From positions 62,001 to 126,000 of the forward strand of contig NZ_LFLS01000001.1 in NCBI RefSeq assembly GCF_001189915.1: a stretch of 64,000 nucleotides of DNA. The letters run 5' to 3'. Shown piece by piece: positions 17,532-26,281 of this stretch. How positions within the stretch are numbered: position 1 is the stretch's first letter; every line of letters starts with the position of its first letter. A program made the position numbers and the translations under genes. The DNA is from Herbaspirillum autotrophicum. Lineage in GTDB: Bacteria; Pseudomonadota; Gammaproteobacteria; Burkholderiales; Burkholderiaceae_D. Under the pieces are notes generated by a model, which saw only the letters and a program-made list of their open reading frames with translations, ran no database searches and was not told the origin of the DNA.

Positions 17532-18728
17532 ATGACCACATCCCATACTTCCCGCGCCAGCTTTCACTGCGACGATCCCTTGCTGCTCGACGGGCAGTTG
17601 ACCGATGACGAACGGCAAGTGCGCGACGCCGCCCGCGCGTACTGTCAGGAAGCGCTGGCGCCGCGGGTACAGATGGCGTTCCGCAATGAAACGACCGATC
17701 CGGCGATCTTCCGTGAAATGGGCCAGCTGGGTTTGCTTGGTGCCACGATTCCGGAAGCCTACGGCGGTGCCGGCCTGAACTATGTGTCGTATGGCCTGGT
17801 GGCGCGTGAAGTCGAACGTGTCGACTCCGGCTATCGCTCCATGATGAGTGTGCAGTCGTCGCTGGTGATGGTGCCGATCAACGAGTTTGGCAGCGAAGCG
17901 CAAAAACAGAAGTATTTGCCAAAGCTGGCATCGGGCGAGTGGATCGGTTGCTTCGGTTTGACCGAACCCAACTTCGGCTCCGATCCGGGCGGCATGATCA
18001 CTCGCGCCCGCAAAGTGGCTGGCGGTTACAGTTTGAGCGGCAGCAAGATGTGGATTACCAACAGCCCGATTGCCGATGTATTCGTGGTGTGGGCCAAAGA
18101 TGACGCCGGCGATATTCGCGGTTTCATTCTGGACAAGGGCGCCAAGGGATTGTCGACGCCAGCCTTGCACGGCAAGGTGGGATTGCGGGCCTCGATCACC
18201 GGCGAGATCGTGATGGACGAGGTGTTTTGTCCGGAAGAAAATGCCTTTCCCGAGGTGCGCGGTCTGAAGGGGCCATTCACCTGTCTCAACAGTGCCCGTT
18301 TCGGGATCAGTTGGGGTGCGTTAGGTGCGGCGGAAGATTGCTTCCAGCGCGCGCGTCAATACACACTGGACCGCAAGCAGTTCGGCCGGCCCCTGGCTGC
18401 CAATCAGTTGATCCAAAAGAAGCTGGCCGACATGCTGACCGAAATCGCGCTCGGCCTGCAAGGTTGTCTGCGACTGGGCCGCATGCGCGAAGAGGGCAGC
18501 GCGGCGGTGGAACTGACCTCGATCATGAAACGCAACAGTTGCGGCAAGGCACTCGACATCGCGCGCGTGGCACGTGACATGCTCGGTGGCAATGGCATCA
18601 GTGACGAGTTCGGCGTGGCCCGCCATCTGGTGAATCTGGAGGTGGTCAACACCTATGAAGGCACGCACGATATTCACGCGCTGATCATCGGCCGCGCGAT
18701 TACCGGTATTGCGGCGTTCTCCAACTGA
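17532..18728 (+). CDS. gcdH: Glutaryl-CoA dehydrogenase
   Basis: A 398-residue FAD enzyme of the acyl-CoA dehydrogenase family that oxidises and decarboxylates glutaryl-CoA to crotonyl-CoA in lysine, tryptophan and glutarate breakdown. Visible landmarks are [16 protein letters not shown] (FAD contacts), [46 protein letters not shown], and [20 protein letters not shown], with the catalytic-base Glu at about 376. The C-terminal [11 protein letters not shown] pattern is characteristic of glutaryl-CoA dehydrogenases. The adjacent class III CoA-transferase and dicarboxylate transporter support the call. Confidence 0.92.
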   Translation: MTTSHTSRASFHCDDPLLLDGQLTDDERQVRDAARAYCQEALAPRVQMAFRNETTDPAIFREMGQLGLLGATIPEAYGGAGLNYVSYGLVAREVERVDSGYRSMMSVQSSLVMVPINEFGSEAQKQKYLPKLASGEWIGCFGLTEPNFGSDPGGMITRARKVAGGYSLSGSKMWITNSPIADVFVVWAKDDAGDIRGFILDKGAKGLSTPALHGKVGLRASITGEIVMDEVFCPEENAFPEVRGLKGPFTCLNSARFGISWGALGAAEDCFQRARQYTLDRKQFGRPLAANQLIQKKLADMLTEIALGLQGCLRLGRMREEGSAAVELTSIMKRNSCGKALDIARVARDMLGGNGISDEFGVARHLVNLEVVNTYEGTHDIHALIIGRAITGIAAFSN

Positions 18729-18737
18729 GCGCCGCGC

Positions 18738-20006
18738 ATGCCGATCGCATTCCATCAAGCCGCCGCGCCGGCTGACGAGGTCCGGCCGCCGCCGCTGAAC
18801 GGTGTCCGGGTGCTGGACTTGTCGCGCGTACTGGCCGGACCGTGGGCCGGGCAATTGCTGGCCGATCTCGGTGCCGATGTGATCAAGGTCGAACGGCCCG
18901 GCGCCGGTGACGATACCCGTACCTGGGGGCCGCCGTATCTGCGCGATGAAGATGGCCGCGAGACGGCGGAAGCGGCCTATTTTCTGTGCGCCAACCGCAA
19001 CAAGCGCTCGGTGACGATTGATATGTCCCGCCCTGAAGGGCAGGCGCTGATACGGCAACTGGCGCAACAGGCCGATGTGTTGCTGGAAAATTTCAAGGTC
19101 GGCGGTTTGCAGCAATATGGGCTGGACTATGCGCAACTGGCGGCACTCAATCCGCGTCTGGTGTATTGCTCGATTACCGGCTTCGGCCAGACCGGACCTT
19201 ATGCCCGGCGTCCCGGTTACGATTTCCTGATTCAAGGCATGGGCGGCCTGATGAGCGTGACCGGTCGCGGCGCCGATGAAGTCGGCGCCGGTCCGCAAAA
19301 GGTCGGCGTGGCGCTGACCGATATCACGACCGGCCTGTACGCCACCATCGCGGTGCAGGCGGCACTGGCTGAACGTGAGCGGTCGGGACGTGGCCAGCAT
19401 ATCGATCTGGCCCTGCTGGATGTGCAGATCGCCTGCATGGCGAGTCAGGCTTCCAACTATCTGGCTGGCGGCGTGGTGCCGCATCGCATGGGCAACGCTC
19501 ATCCGAATATCGTGCCGTATGCGGATTTCCCGACCGCCGATGGCGACATGATTCTGGCGGTCGGCAACGATCAGCAATTTGCGCGTTTTTGCGGCATCGC
19601 CGGCCACCCGGAATGGGCCGACGATCCGCGCTTTGCGACCAATCCGGCGCGCGTCGCCAATCGTGCCGTACTGGTGCCGCTGTTGCGGCAGGCGACAGTG
19701 ATGCGCAGTACCGCCGAATGGATTGCCGCACTTGAAGCGGGTGGTGTGCCATGCGGGCCGATCAACCGCATGGATCAGGTCTTTGCCGATCCTCAGGTAC
19801 AAGCGCGCGGCATGCGCATCGGATTGCCGCATCCGCTTGCCGGTACGGTACCGCTGGTGGCCAATCCGATTCGTCTGTCCGGTTCGCCGACGTCATACCG
19901 GCATGCGCCGCCGCTGCTGGGGCAGCACACCGGTGAGGTGCTCAGTGAGTGGCTCGGCATGGATGCGGCTGCGCTGGCCGCCTTGCAGCACAACCGGGTA
20001 ATTTGA
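18738..20006 (+). CDS. Class III (CaiB/BaiF) CoA-transferase, likely glutarate-activating
   Basis: The 422-residue protein begins with the family hallmark LNGVRVLDLSRVLAGPWAGQ followed by LADLGADVIKVERPGAGDDTR. The catalytic Asp is expected in GYDFLIQGMGG (about residue 162). Such enzymes move CoA between carboxylic acids without ATP. It starts 9 nt after gcdH. Human SUGCT shows the same biochemical pairing of glutarate CoA-transfer and glutaryl-CoA oxidation, so glutarate:succinyl-CoA transfer is the favoured role, by context only. Confidence 0.88.
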   Translation: MPIAFHQAAAPADEVRPPPLNGVRVLDLSRVLAGPWAGQLLADLGADVIKVERPGAGDDTRTWGPPYLRDEDGRETAEAAYFLCANRNKRSVTIDMSRPEGQALIRQLAQQADVLLENFKVGGLQQYGLDYAQLAALNPRLVYCSITGFGQTGPYARRPGYDFLIQGMGGLMSVTGRGADEVGAGPQKVGVALTDITTGLYATIAVQAALAERERSGRGQHIDLALLDVQIACMASQASNYLAGGVVPHRMGNAHPNIVPYADFPTADGDMILAVGNDQQFARFCGIAGHPEWADDPRFATNPARVANRAVLVPLLRQATVMRSTAEWIAALEAGGVPCGPINRMDQVFADPQVQARGMRIGLPHPLAGTVPLVANPIRLSGSPTSYRHAPPLLGQHTGEVLSEWLGMDAAALAALQHNRVI

Positions 20007-20196
20007 TTCGCCGGCAGCGGCCAATCCACCTGAACCCTGAATCGAAACAATATTCTGCGCTGCACTGCGCGGCTGGCTTCGTGCAGCCGTTTGCGCTGAG
20101 TGCCTGATCAATCTGGTTGCTGCATCCATCTCATGCAGTCAGGACCTGCCGTAACAACAGTACGCAAAGTACAACGGCAACATCGAGGAGACAATA

Positions 20197-21531
20197 ATGA
20201 ACACACTGGCAGCAACACGCGACAGCAGCACCGGGCATCTGCCGGGCACCGGGGAACTGACTTTCGGCGGCCGCCTGCGCTCGATTTTCAGCGGTTCGGT
20301 CGGCAATCTGGTGGAGTATTTCGACTGGTATGTCTATGCTGCATTTTCCTTGTATTTCGCACCGAAATTTTTCCCGGCCGGCGACCAGACCGCACAACTG
20401 ATGAATACTGCGGCGGTATTTGCCATCGGCTTTCTGGTACGGCCACTTGGCGGCTGGCTGCTCGGCAGTTACGCTGACCGCAAAGGGCGCAAGGCGGCGT
20501 TGCTGGTATCGGTCATGCTGATGTGTTTCGGCTCGTTGCTGATTGCCTGCATTCCGGGCTATGACGTGATCGGTTTCTGGGCGCCGGCGCTGTTGCTGCT
20601 GGCGCGCTTGTTGCAAGGCATCAGCCTCGGTGGCGAGTACGGCAGTTCGGCCACTTACATCAGCGAGATGGCCACGCCCAACCGTCGCGGTTTCTATTCC
20701 AGTTTCCAGTACGTCACCATCATCATGGGACAGTTGCTGGCGCTCGGTTTGCTGATCCTGTTGCAAAAGGTATTTCTGACGCAAGAACAACTGGCAGAGT
20801 GGGGCTGGCGCATTCCCTTTTTTCTCGGCGCGGTGATCGCATTGCTGGCAGTCTGGATGCGACGCAACATGGCGGAAACCGAATCTTTCAGCGAGCATCG
20901 CGCCAGTAGCAAGCGTCACAGCAATCTGCGCGAACTGGCGCGCCATCCGCGCGCGGTCATGACGGTAGTGGCGCTGACGGCGGGCGGCACGGTTTCGTTT
21001 TATACCTTCACCACCTACATGCAAAAGTATCTGGTCAATACCACCGGCTTCAGCAAGGACGATGCCACGCTGATATCGTCGATTGCGCTGCTGGTGTTCA
21101 TGTTGTTGCAACCGCTGGTGGGGTTGATTTCGGATTTCATCGGCCGCCGCCTGATGCTGATTTTATTCGGCCTCGGCGCCACGCTGTTCACGGTGCCGCT
21201 GCTGACAGCGCTGGCGGCCAAGCAAAGCATGGGCAGCGCCTTGACCTGGTATTTGCTGGCCTTGGTGATTACCACCGGCTACACCTCGATCAATGCGATT
21301 TTCAAGGCGGAATTGTTTCCGGTGCATATCCGCGCGCTCGGGGTCGGCTTTCCGTTTGCAGTGACGGTGTCGGTATTTGGCGGTACCGCCGAATACCTGG
21401 CGCTGTGGCTCAAGAGTATCGGTCACGAAAGCTGGTTCTATTACTATGTCAGCGCTTGCGCCGCCATGTCGCTGATCGTGGCATTGTGCATGAGGGATAC
21501 CAAGGCCCATTCGCAAATTGACCGCGACTGA
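20197..21531 (+). CDS. MFS transporter, metabolite:H+ symporter (KgtP-like)
   Basis: A 444-residue inner-membrane protein with about 12 membrane spans. The N-terminal GNLVEYFDWYVYAAFSLYFA is typical of the MHS group (KgtP, ProP, ShiA). The loop 2-3 signature appears as GSYADRKGRKAALLVSV, and RLLQGISLGGEYGSSATYISE forms the fourth-fifth span region. Substrates of this group include 2-oxoglutarate, citrate and dicarboxylates; beside the glutarate genes it is probably a dicarboxylate importer. Confidence 0.88.
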   Translation: MNTLAATRDSSTGHLPGTGELTFGGRLRSIFSGSVGNLVEYFDWYVYAAFSLYFAPKFFPAGDQTAQLMNTAAVFAIGFLVRPLGGWLLGSYADRKGRKAALLVSVMLMCFGSLLIACIPGYDVIGFWAPALLLLARLLQGISLGGEYGSSATYISEMATPNRRGFYSSFQYVTIIMGQLLALGLLILLQKVFLTQEQLAEWGWRIPFFLGAVIALLAVWMRRNMAETESFSEHRASSKRHSNLRELARHPRAVMTVVALTAGGTVSFYTFTTYMQKYLVNTTGFSKDDATLISSIALLVFMLLQPLVGLISDFIGRRLMLILFGLGATLFTVPLLTALAAKQSMGSALTWYLLALVITTGYTSINAIFKAELFPVHIRALGVGFPFAVTVSVFGGTAEYLALWLKSIGHESWFYYYVSACAAMSLIVALCMRDTKAHSQIDRD

Positions 21532-21565
21532 GGCTGAACGCTGAGGCCACAATTGCTGCGCGCAA

Positions 21566-21597
21566 AAAAATGGCACGCCGTTGAGCGTGCCATTTTT
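21566..21597. terminator. Bidirectional terminator between the MHS transporter gene and prfC
   Basis: AAAAATGGCACGC and GCGTGCCATTTTT form a 13-bp stem with a 6-nt loop between two convergent genes. T-runs on both strands allow termination in both directions. Confidence 0.88.
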
Positions 21598-21611
21598 GCT
21601 GTTGCCGGATG

Positions 21612-23270
21612 TCAGTCCAGCTTTGCCGCGTGTTCGCGGGTGGCGTGGAACACCACTTGCGGCCAGCGTTCTTGCGTCAGGCGCAGATTGACGCCGGACG
21701 TCGCCAGATACGCCAGATTGCCGGCCGCGTCATGCGCCAGGTTATGGCCGGCTGAAGACCGTTCGAAATCGGCCAGCATTTTCTTGTCTTCGCAAGTGAC
21801 CCAGCGCGCGCTGCTGATGCTGGTGCCTTCAAACACGGCATCCACGCCATACTCATTGAGCAAACGGCTGGCCACCACTTCAAACTGCAGTACGCCGACC
21901 GCACCCAATACCAGATCGCTGTTATTGGTGGGCTTGAATACCTGGACCGCACCTTCTTCGCCCAACTGTTGCAAGCCTTTGTGCAATTGCTTGATCTTGA
22001 GCGGATTGCGGATGCGGGCAGTGCGGAAAAAGTCGGGTGCAAAATACGGAATGCCGGTGAACTGCAACAATTCGCCTTCAGAGAAACTGTCGCCGATCTG
22101 CATGTTGCCGTGGTTCGGCAAGCCGATGATGTCGCCGGCATAGGCTTCTTCCACCTGTTCGCGGCTGGAGGCCATGAAGGTCACCACCGACGACACTTTG
22201 ATTTCGCGATTGAGGCGCAGATGCTTGAGTTTCATGCCGCGTTCGAAGCGCCCCGAGCAGACGCGCAGAAAGGCAATGCGGTCGCGGTGAGCCGGGTCCA
22301 TGTTGGCTTGGATCTTGAACACGAAACCGGAGAACGGTGCTTCCACCGGTTTGACGGTGCGCACGGTGGCATCGCGGCCGCCCGGTGGCGGTGCCCAGTC
22401 CAGCAGGGCGTCGAGAATTTCGCGCACGCCGAAATTGTTGATGGCGGAACCGAAAAAGACCGGGGTCTGAATCCCGGCCAGGAAATCTTCCAGGCTGAAC
22501 GGATGCGAGGCGCCATGCACCAGTTCGACTTCCATCTTCAATTGTTCGATTTCCAGCGGGAACATGCTGGCCAGCTTGGGATTGTCGATGCCCTTGATGA
22601 TCTCGACATCGGCATTGGCGCGTTCTTCGCCGGCCTTGAACAACATGATTTCATCACGCAGCAAGTGATACACGCCGCGGAAATTCTTGCCCATGCCGAT
22701 CGGCCAGGTGACCGGCGCGCACTGAATCTTCAATACCGATTCCAGTTCGTCGAGCAGTTCCAGCGGATCGCGGGTTTCGCGGTCCATCTTGTTCATGAAC
22801 GTGATGATCGGCGTATTGCGCATGCGGCAGACATTGAGCAGCTTGATGGTCTGTTCTTCCACACCCTTGGCGGCATCGATCACCATCAGCGCCGAGTCGA
22901 CGGCGGTCAGCACGCGATAGGTATCTTCCGAGAAATCCTGGTGACCCGGGGTATCGAGCAGATTGACCACATGGTCGCGATATTCAAACTGCATCACCGA
23001 GCTGGCGACCGAAATGCCGCGTTGCTTTTCAATCTCCATCCAGTCCGAGGTCGCATGGCGGCCGCTCTTGCGGGCCTTGACAGTACCGGCCAGTTGAATC
23101 GCGCCCGAAAACAGCAACAGTTTTTCGGTCAGCGTGGTTTTACCCGCATCCGGGTGAGAAATGATGCCGAAAGTACGACGGCGGGCGACTTCGCGCGCGA
23201 TCAGTTCCAGCGGTGCTTTATTGGTCGGGACGGCATCGTCGCCGGCGGAATCGGGAGTGATATCTTGCAT
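21612..23270 (-). CDS. prfC: Peptide chain release factor 3
   Basis: RF3 is a GTPase that recycles RF1 and RF2 from the ribosome. The 552-residue product has the G1 loop [14 protein letters not shown] (about residue 32), G2/G3 with [14 protein letters not shown] and [17 protein letters not shown], and G4 [12 protein letters not shown]. Domains II and III follow, with FAPDFFR and [13 protein letters not shown] in the C-terminal part. E. coli RF3 is 529 residues; the extra length is an N-terminal extension of about 20 residues. The start at 23270 is chosen over upstream in-frame ATGs because their translation is unlike the family. Confidence 0.94.
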   Translation of the reverse strand: MQDITPDSAGDDAVPTNKAPLELIAREVARRRTFGIISHPDAGKTTLTEKLLLFSGAIQLAGTVKARKSGRHATSDWMEIEKQRGISVASSVMQFEYRDHVVNLLDTPGHQDFSEDTYRVLTAVDSALMVIDAAKGVEEQTIKLLNVCRMRNTPIITFMNKMDRETRDPLELLDELESVLKIQCAPVTWPIGMGKNFRGVYHLLRDEIMLFKAGEERANADVEIIKGIDNPKLASMFPLEIEQLKMEVELVHGASHPFSLEDFLAGIQTPVFFGSAINNFGVREILDALLDWAPPPGGRDATVRTVKPVEAPFSGFVFKIQANMDPAHRDRIAFLRVCSGRFERGMKLKHLRLNREIKVSSVVTFMASSREQVEEAYAGDIIGLPNHGNMQIGDSFSEGELLQFTGIPYFAPDFFRTARIRNPLKIKQLHKGLQQLGEEGAVQVFKPTNNSDLVLGAVGVLQFEVVASRLLNEYGVDAVFEGTSISSARWVTCEDKKMLADFERSSAGHNLAHDAAGNLAYLATSGVNLRLTQERWPQVVFHATREHAAKLD

Positions 23271-23355
23271 TTCGGGTCTGTCTGGCTTCAGGCAATGAGT
23301 CGGGCAATGGTGAGCGTCAACGCCGGCAACCTGCCTGCGTGACCCGAAACGTCGC

Positions 23356-23394
23356 AAAAAACAAAGGCTTGGACGATCCAAGCCTTTGTTTTTT
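23356..23394 (-). terminator. Strong terminator of the DUF3300 gene
   Basis: An 18-bp inverted repeat (core GGCTTGGA / TCCAAGCC, flanked by AAAAAACAAA and TTTGTTTTTT) with a 3-nt loop lies about 120 nt past the DUF3300 stop. It separates that gene from prfC on the same strand. Confidence 0.88.
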
Positions 23395-23511
23395 CAGCAT
23401 TTTAAAGATGCCGGGCGACGTTCCGAAAGCCGCGATTATAACGTATCCGGCTGCGCCCCAAGGCCGGCACGGGCAACTTTTGCCGCTGCCGGCCAGTTTC
23501 GGCGGATGTTG

Positions 23512-24987
23512 CTACCGGTCGCGCTCACGTCGCTCGCCGCCGCCTTGCGGTTCTGCGCGCTCAGGGCGTGCATGTTCGGCTGGCTGTGGTCGCGGCTGCG
23601 GCTGCTGTGCCTGCTGCGGCCGTGGCTCAGGGGCACGCGGGGCCTCTGGTGGCCGCACTGCGGCACGCGCCTGTGCTTCCTGCTGATGTTGCTGGCGTTG
23701 CATGTCCTGCTGCTGGCGGTGTTGCTGTTCCTGTTGTTGCCGCTGCTCCTGCTGACGTTGCCCGTTGGCACGTTGTTCGTTTTGCCGCTGCTCGTTCTGC
23801 CGTTGTTCGTTTTGACGTTGTTGATTCATGCGCTGTTCATTGGCGGCATTGGCGCGTGCTTCGGCTGCGCCGGCGTCATTGTTGCGTTGATTACGCTCGG
23901 GTCCCTGAGCATTCGGTGGCAATTGCGGCGCCGGACCGGCCGGGCGTGCTTGCGGTGCCGGTCCCGGGTTGCCCGGCGTCGGTTGCGGGCGGTTGCCACG
24001 ATCTTCGTGATCGCGCGCAGGTCCGCCGTTCGGGCGCGGCCCCGGCGCCTGGGCTGACGGTGGTGCTTCAGGACGTCCCTGGCCGCGGTTTGGTCCCTGA
24101 CCCGGGCCGTTGCCGATGCGAGGATCAGCGCCGCGTTGCGGGTAGCGGTTGTTGTGCTGCCAGACCGTTGGCCGGTTATTGCCGGAATTGTTGCCGATAT
24201 TATTCGTCACGTTATTGGTGACATTGTTGATCCGGACGTTATTGATCAGGACCTGATGTTGCCGCCAGTCAGGACGGGCATCGTTGAATACCGAATGGAT
24301 GATGCCGACGCCGGCGCCGAAGAAGATGCCGACGCCAATGCCAACACTATATTGCGGCGGACGATAGCGTGGGGGCGGCACCCAGTACACGGGCGGCCGG
24401 TCTGGCCACCACCAGCCGCCATAAATCACGGTCGGGTTGTAATAGGGCACATAAATGACTTGCGGATTCACCGATTCGATCACGATCACGCGTTCTTGCT
24501 GAAGAATCCGCTGCTGACCGTTCGATTGCAGATGGCCCGCCATTTGCGCACGCATCCGCAGGTTCTGTACGGTATCCATGACATTGGCCTGCTGCGATAA
24601 AAAGGCATTGCCGAGTTGCTGGGTCCAGTCCAGTTTATCGTTCATCATCGCCAGTACCGATGGAAACTGCACCAGCGATTTCACGCTCGGATCCCAAGGC
24701 ATTGGCGACACGGCGCGTGCCAGGCCATCGCCTTGCAAACCGGGGCGGCTGTCAACGAAGCGCGCGGCTTGCACCACTTCCAGCGGATAGGTGGCCGCCA
24801 TCAGTACCTGCGCCAGCAATGCATCAGGATACAGTGCTACCGGCGCCAGCATCTGATCGAGTTCTTCCTGGCTGTAAATAACCGGAGGCGGGGGCTGATT
24901 GTAATCCTGCGCGGTGGCGATGCTGCTCATGCCGGAGGCGAGGGCAAGGACGGTGCACGCGAGCCATGCGAGTCGGTTTTTTTTCAT
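23512..24987 (-). CDS. DUF3300 secreted protein with Gln/Arg-rich tail
   Basis: A 491-residue exported protein of unknown function. A signal peptide ends near IATAQD (about residue 27). The DUF3300 domain runs to about residue 190, with LDQMLAPVALYPDALLAQVL and WDPSVKSLVQFPSVLAMMN, then VIYVPYYNPTVIYGGWWWP. A Gly-rich hydrophobic stretch (VGIGVGIFFGAGVGI) is followed by Asn-rich, then Pro/Gly/Arg-rich and finally strongly Gln/Arg-rich sequence with repeated QNEQR units to about residue 430. Such tails are common in this family. It is monocistronic with its own terminator. Confidence 0.85.
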   Translation of the reverse strand: MKKNRLAWLACTVLALASGMSSIATAQDYNQPPPPVIYSQEELDQMLAPVALYPDALLAQVLMAATYPLEVVQAARFVDSRPGLQGDGLARAVSPMPWDPSVKSLVQFPSVLAMMNDKLDWTQQLGNAFLSQQANVMDTVQNLRMRAQMAGHLQSNGQQRILQQERVIVIESVNPQVIYVPYYNPTVIYGGWWWPDRPPVYWVPPPRYRPPQYSVGIGVGIFFGAGVGIIHSVFNDARPDWRQHQVLINNVRINNVTNNVTNNIGNNSGNNRPTVWQHNNRYPQRGADPRIGNGPGQGPNRGQGRPEAPPSAQAPGPRPNGGPARDHEDRGNRPQPTPGNPGPAPQARPAGPAPQLPPNAQGPERNQRNNDAGAAEARANAANEQRMNQQRQNEQRQNEQRQNEQRANGQRQQEQRQQQEQQHRQQQDMQRQQHQQEAQARAAVRPPEAPRAPEPRPQQAQQPQPRPQPAEHARPERAEPQGGGERRERDR

Positions 24988-25211
24988 GGTGGTTCTCCTG
25001 AATTAGCGGCGAAGACACCGGTTAAAGTGCGACGCTTGTGCCGAGTATGATCCGGCCGCTGTGCGGGTCAAGGTGTAAGCGAATTGCAACGAGTGTTTCA
25101 GATAGACATATCCGGCCATGTTTATCGCGGCCGCCTATGAAAACAGGGCAGATTTTGTGCGGGTCACTTTTTTTGCCGCGTAAAAAATATAGGGAATTTC
25201 ACAAGAAGTAG

Positions 25212-25240
25212 TTGACCGAATCACGTGGCCCGGATATTAT
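25212..25240 (+). promoter_or_regulatory. Promoter of the first tRNA-Pro gene
   Basis: TTGACC (25212-25217) and TATTAT (25235-25240) are separated by 17 bp, a near-consensus sigma-70 promoter ending 9 nt before the mature tRNA 5' end. Confidence 0.7.
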
Positions 25241-25249
25241 CTTGCTTCT

Positions 25250-25326
25250 CGGAGTGTAGCGCAGCCCGGTAGCGCACCTGGTTTGGGACCAGGGGGTCCA
25301 AGGTTCGAATCCTTGTACTCCGACCA
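25250..25326 (+). tRNA. tRNA-Pro (UGG anticodon), copy 1
   Basis: A 77-nt cloverleaf with encoded CCA. The acceptor CGGAGTG pairs with TACTCCG (one G-T), the anticodon arm is CCTGG-TTTGGGA-CCAGG giving anticodon TGG, and the T-loop is GGTTCGAATCC. Identical to copy 2 at 25844-25920. Confidence 0.97.
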
Positions 25327-25342
25327 AAATTAAGCTGTAATG

Positions 25343-25368
25343 AACGGGCTGTCGAAAGACAGCCCGTT
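25343..25368 (+). terminator. Terminator after tRNA-Pro copy 1
   Basis: AACGGGCTGTC / GACAGCCCGTT with a GAAA tetraloop, followed by TTCATTT. The same hairpin follows the second tRNA-Pro. Confidence 0.85.
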
Positions 25369-25479
25369 TTCATTTCCGCGACGGTTTTTCAATAAAATCC
25401 TGCATGTGTTTTGCAAGATACCAAAAAAAAGCTGCAAGCAAAGTTCAAGGCAGCGTTTCAAGCAGCAGCGTCTTCCGTT

Positions 25480-25556
25480 CTGCCCTTAGCTCAACCGGAT
25501 AGAGCAATGGCCTTCTAAGCCATAGGTTAGGGGTTCGATTCCCTTAGGGCAGGCCA
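25480..25556 (+). tRNA. tRNA-Arg (UCU anticodon), copy 1
   Basis: A 77-nt cloverleaf with encoded CCA. The acceptor CTGCCCT pairs with AGGGCAG, and the anticodon arm ATGGC-CTTCTAA-GCCAT gives anticodon TCT. Identical to copy 2. The hairpin after tRNA-Pro implies that this tRNA has its own promoter or depends on readthrough. Confidence 0.97.
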
Positions 25557-25843
25557 CACCTCTCTCTGTTTTTCCATTTGTTCATTCATTGCCGTTCTCA
25601 TGCATTCCTGTATGCCCGGAACACTTGCACAAGTGTCGGATACGGTTTCATGGCGCGATAAATTGCCGTCCAGTTCCCGCTGCAGAAAGTGATGCATGCG
25701 ACGAATGTCCGGTCGGATCAGGCATTCGCCAGCGGTTGGACTTCGTTCCGGATTTCGCTGTGAGACGCTGCAGAAAAAATATCTGCGCAAAACCCGGATT
25801 TTGCTGTTGATCAGAATAGGAATTCTGGTATTATCTCGCTCCT
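25557..25843. other. Spacer between the two tRNA cassettes
   Basis: No gene is supported. The 3' end holds the promoter of the second tRNA-Pro. Confidence 0.5.
25807..25834 (+). promoter_or_regulatory. Promoter of the second tRNA-Pro gene
   Basis: TTGATC (25807-25812) and TATTAT (25829-25834) with 16-bp spacing. It keeps the -10 of the first copy but has a weaker -35. Confidence 0.6.
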
Positions 25844-25920
25844 CGGAGTGTAGCGCAGCCCGGTAGCGCACCTGGTTTGGGACCAGGGGGTCCAAGGTTC
25901 GAATCCTTGTACTCCGACCA
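25844..25920 (+). tRNA. tRNA-Pro (UGG anticodon), copy 2
   Basis: Identical in sequence to 25250-25326, with CCA encoded and the same flanking terminator. Confidence 0.97.
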
Positions 25921-25938
25921 AAATTAAGCTGTAATGAG

Positions 25939-25960
25939 CGGGCTGTCGAAAGACAGCCCG
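25939..25960 (+). terminator. Terminator after tRNA-Pro copy 2
   Basis: CGGGCTGTC-GAAA-GACAGCCCG followed by TTTTCATTT; one base differs from copy 1 at the stem base. Confidence 0.82.
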
Positions 25961-26025
25961 TTTTCATTTCCGCAGACCATTCAGGCACTGCCGCAGTCAA
26001 CACGGCGTTGCCCTGATTTGCCGAT

Positions 26026-26102
26026 CTGCCCTTAGCTCAACCGGATAGAGCAATGGCCTTCTAAGCCATAGGTTAGGGGTTCGATTCCCTTAGGGCAGGC
26101 CA
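26026..26102 (+). tRNA. tRNA-Arg (UCU anticodon), copy 2
   Basis: Identical in sequence to 25480-25556, with CCA encoded. Confidence 0.97.
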
Positions 26103-26208
26103 CTTTCCTCCATACCGGTTTTCATTTCCCGTTCTCCGCATCGTTTCTTCAGCGCCCGGCGTGAATCGCCGGCATGCTGTTCCATCGTCATGCCTGAACC
26201 GAAAACAA

Positions 26209-26233
26209 TGAAGCCGCCCATCAGGCGGCTTCA
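26209..26233 (-). terminator. Terminator of the TonB-dependent receptor gene
   Basis: TGAAGCCGCC / GGCGGCTTCA with a 5-nt loop; on the minus strand it is followed by TTGTTTTCGG. It lies about 50 nt past the receptor stop. Confidence 0.8.
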
Positions 26234-26281
26234 TCATTTGCGCGACCTGTTCAGATCACGCTGCACTTCATTGCGTACGCA

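Larger units (their letters stand above)
25235..26102 (+). repeat. Tandem duplication of a tRNA-Pro / terminator / tRNA-Arg cassette
   Basis: Unit 1 spans 25235-25556 and unit 2 spans 25829-26102. The tRNAs are identical and the tRNA-Pro terminator hairpin is conserved. The spacer between terminator and tRNA-Arg differs in length (tRNA-Pro to tRNA-Arg gap of 153 versus 105 nt) and sequence, so the duplication is not recent or has been partly homogenised. Confidence 0.85.

Noticed and set aside
18321-19832. 503-codon minus-strand frame opposite gcdH and the CoA-transferase
   Set aside because: It spans two genes read in the other direction and lacks any domain pattern.
21969-23342. 457-codon plus-strand frame opposite prfC
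   Set aside because: Antisense shadow of a conserved gene; His/Arg/Gln-rich translation without family motifs.
25527-26003. Minus-strand frame of 158 codons across the tRNA region
   Set aside because: It is read through a tRNA gene in antisense; the STRIRTLDPLVPNQ-like translation is a well-known artefact of tRNA-Pro.
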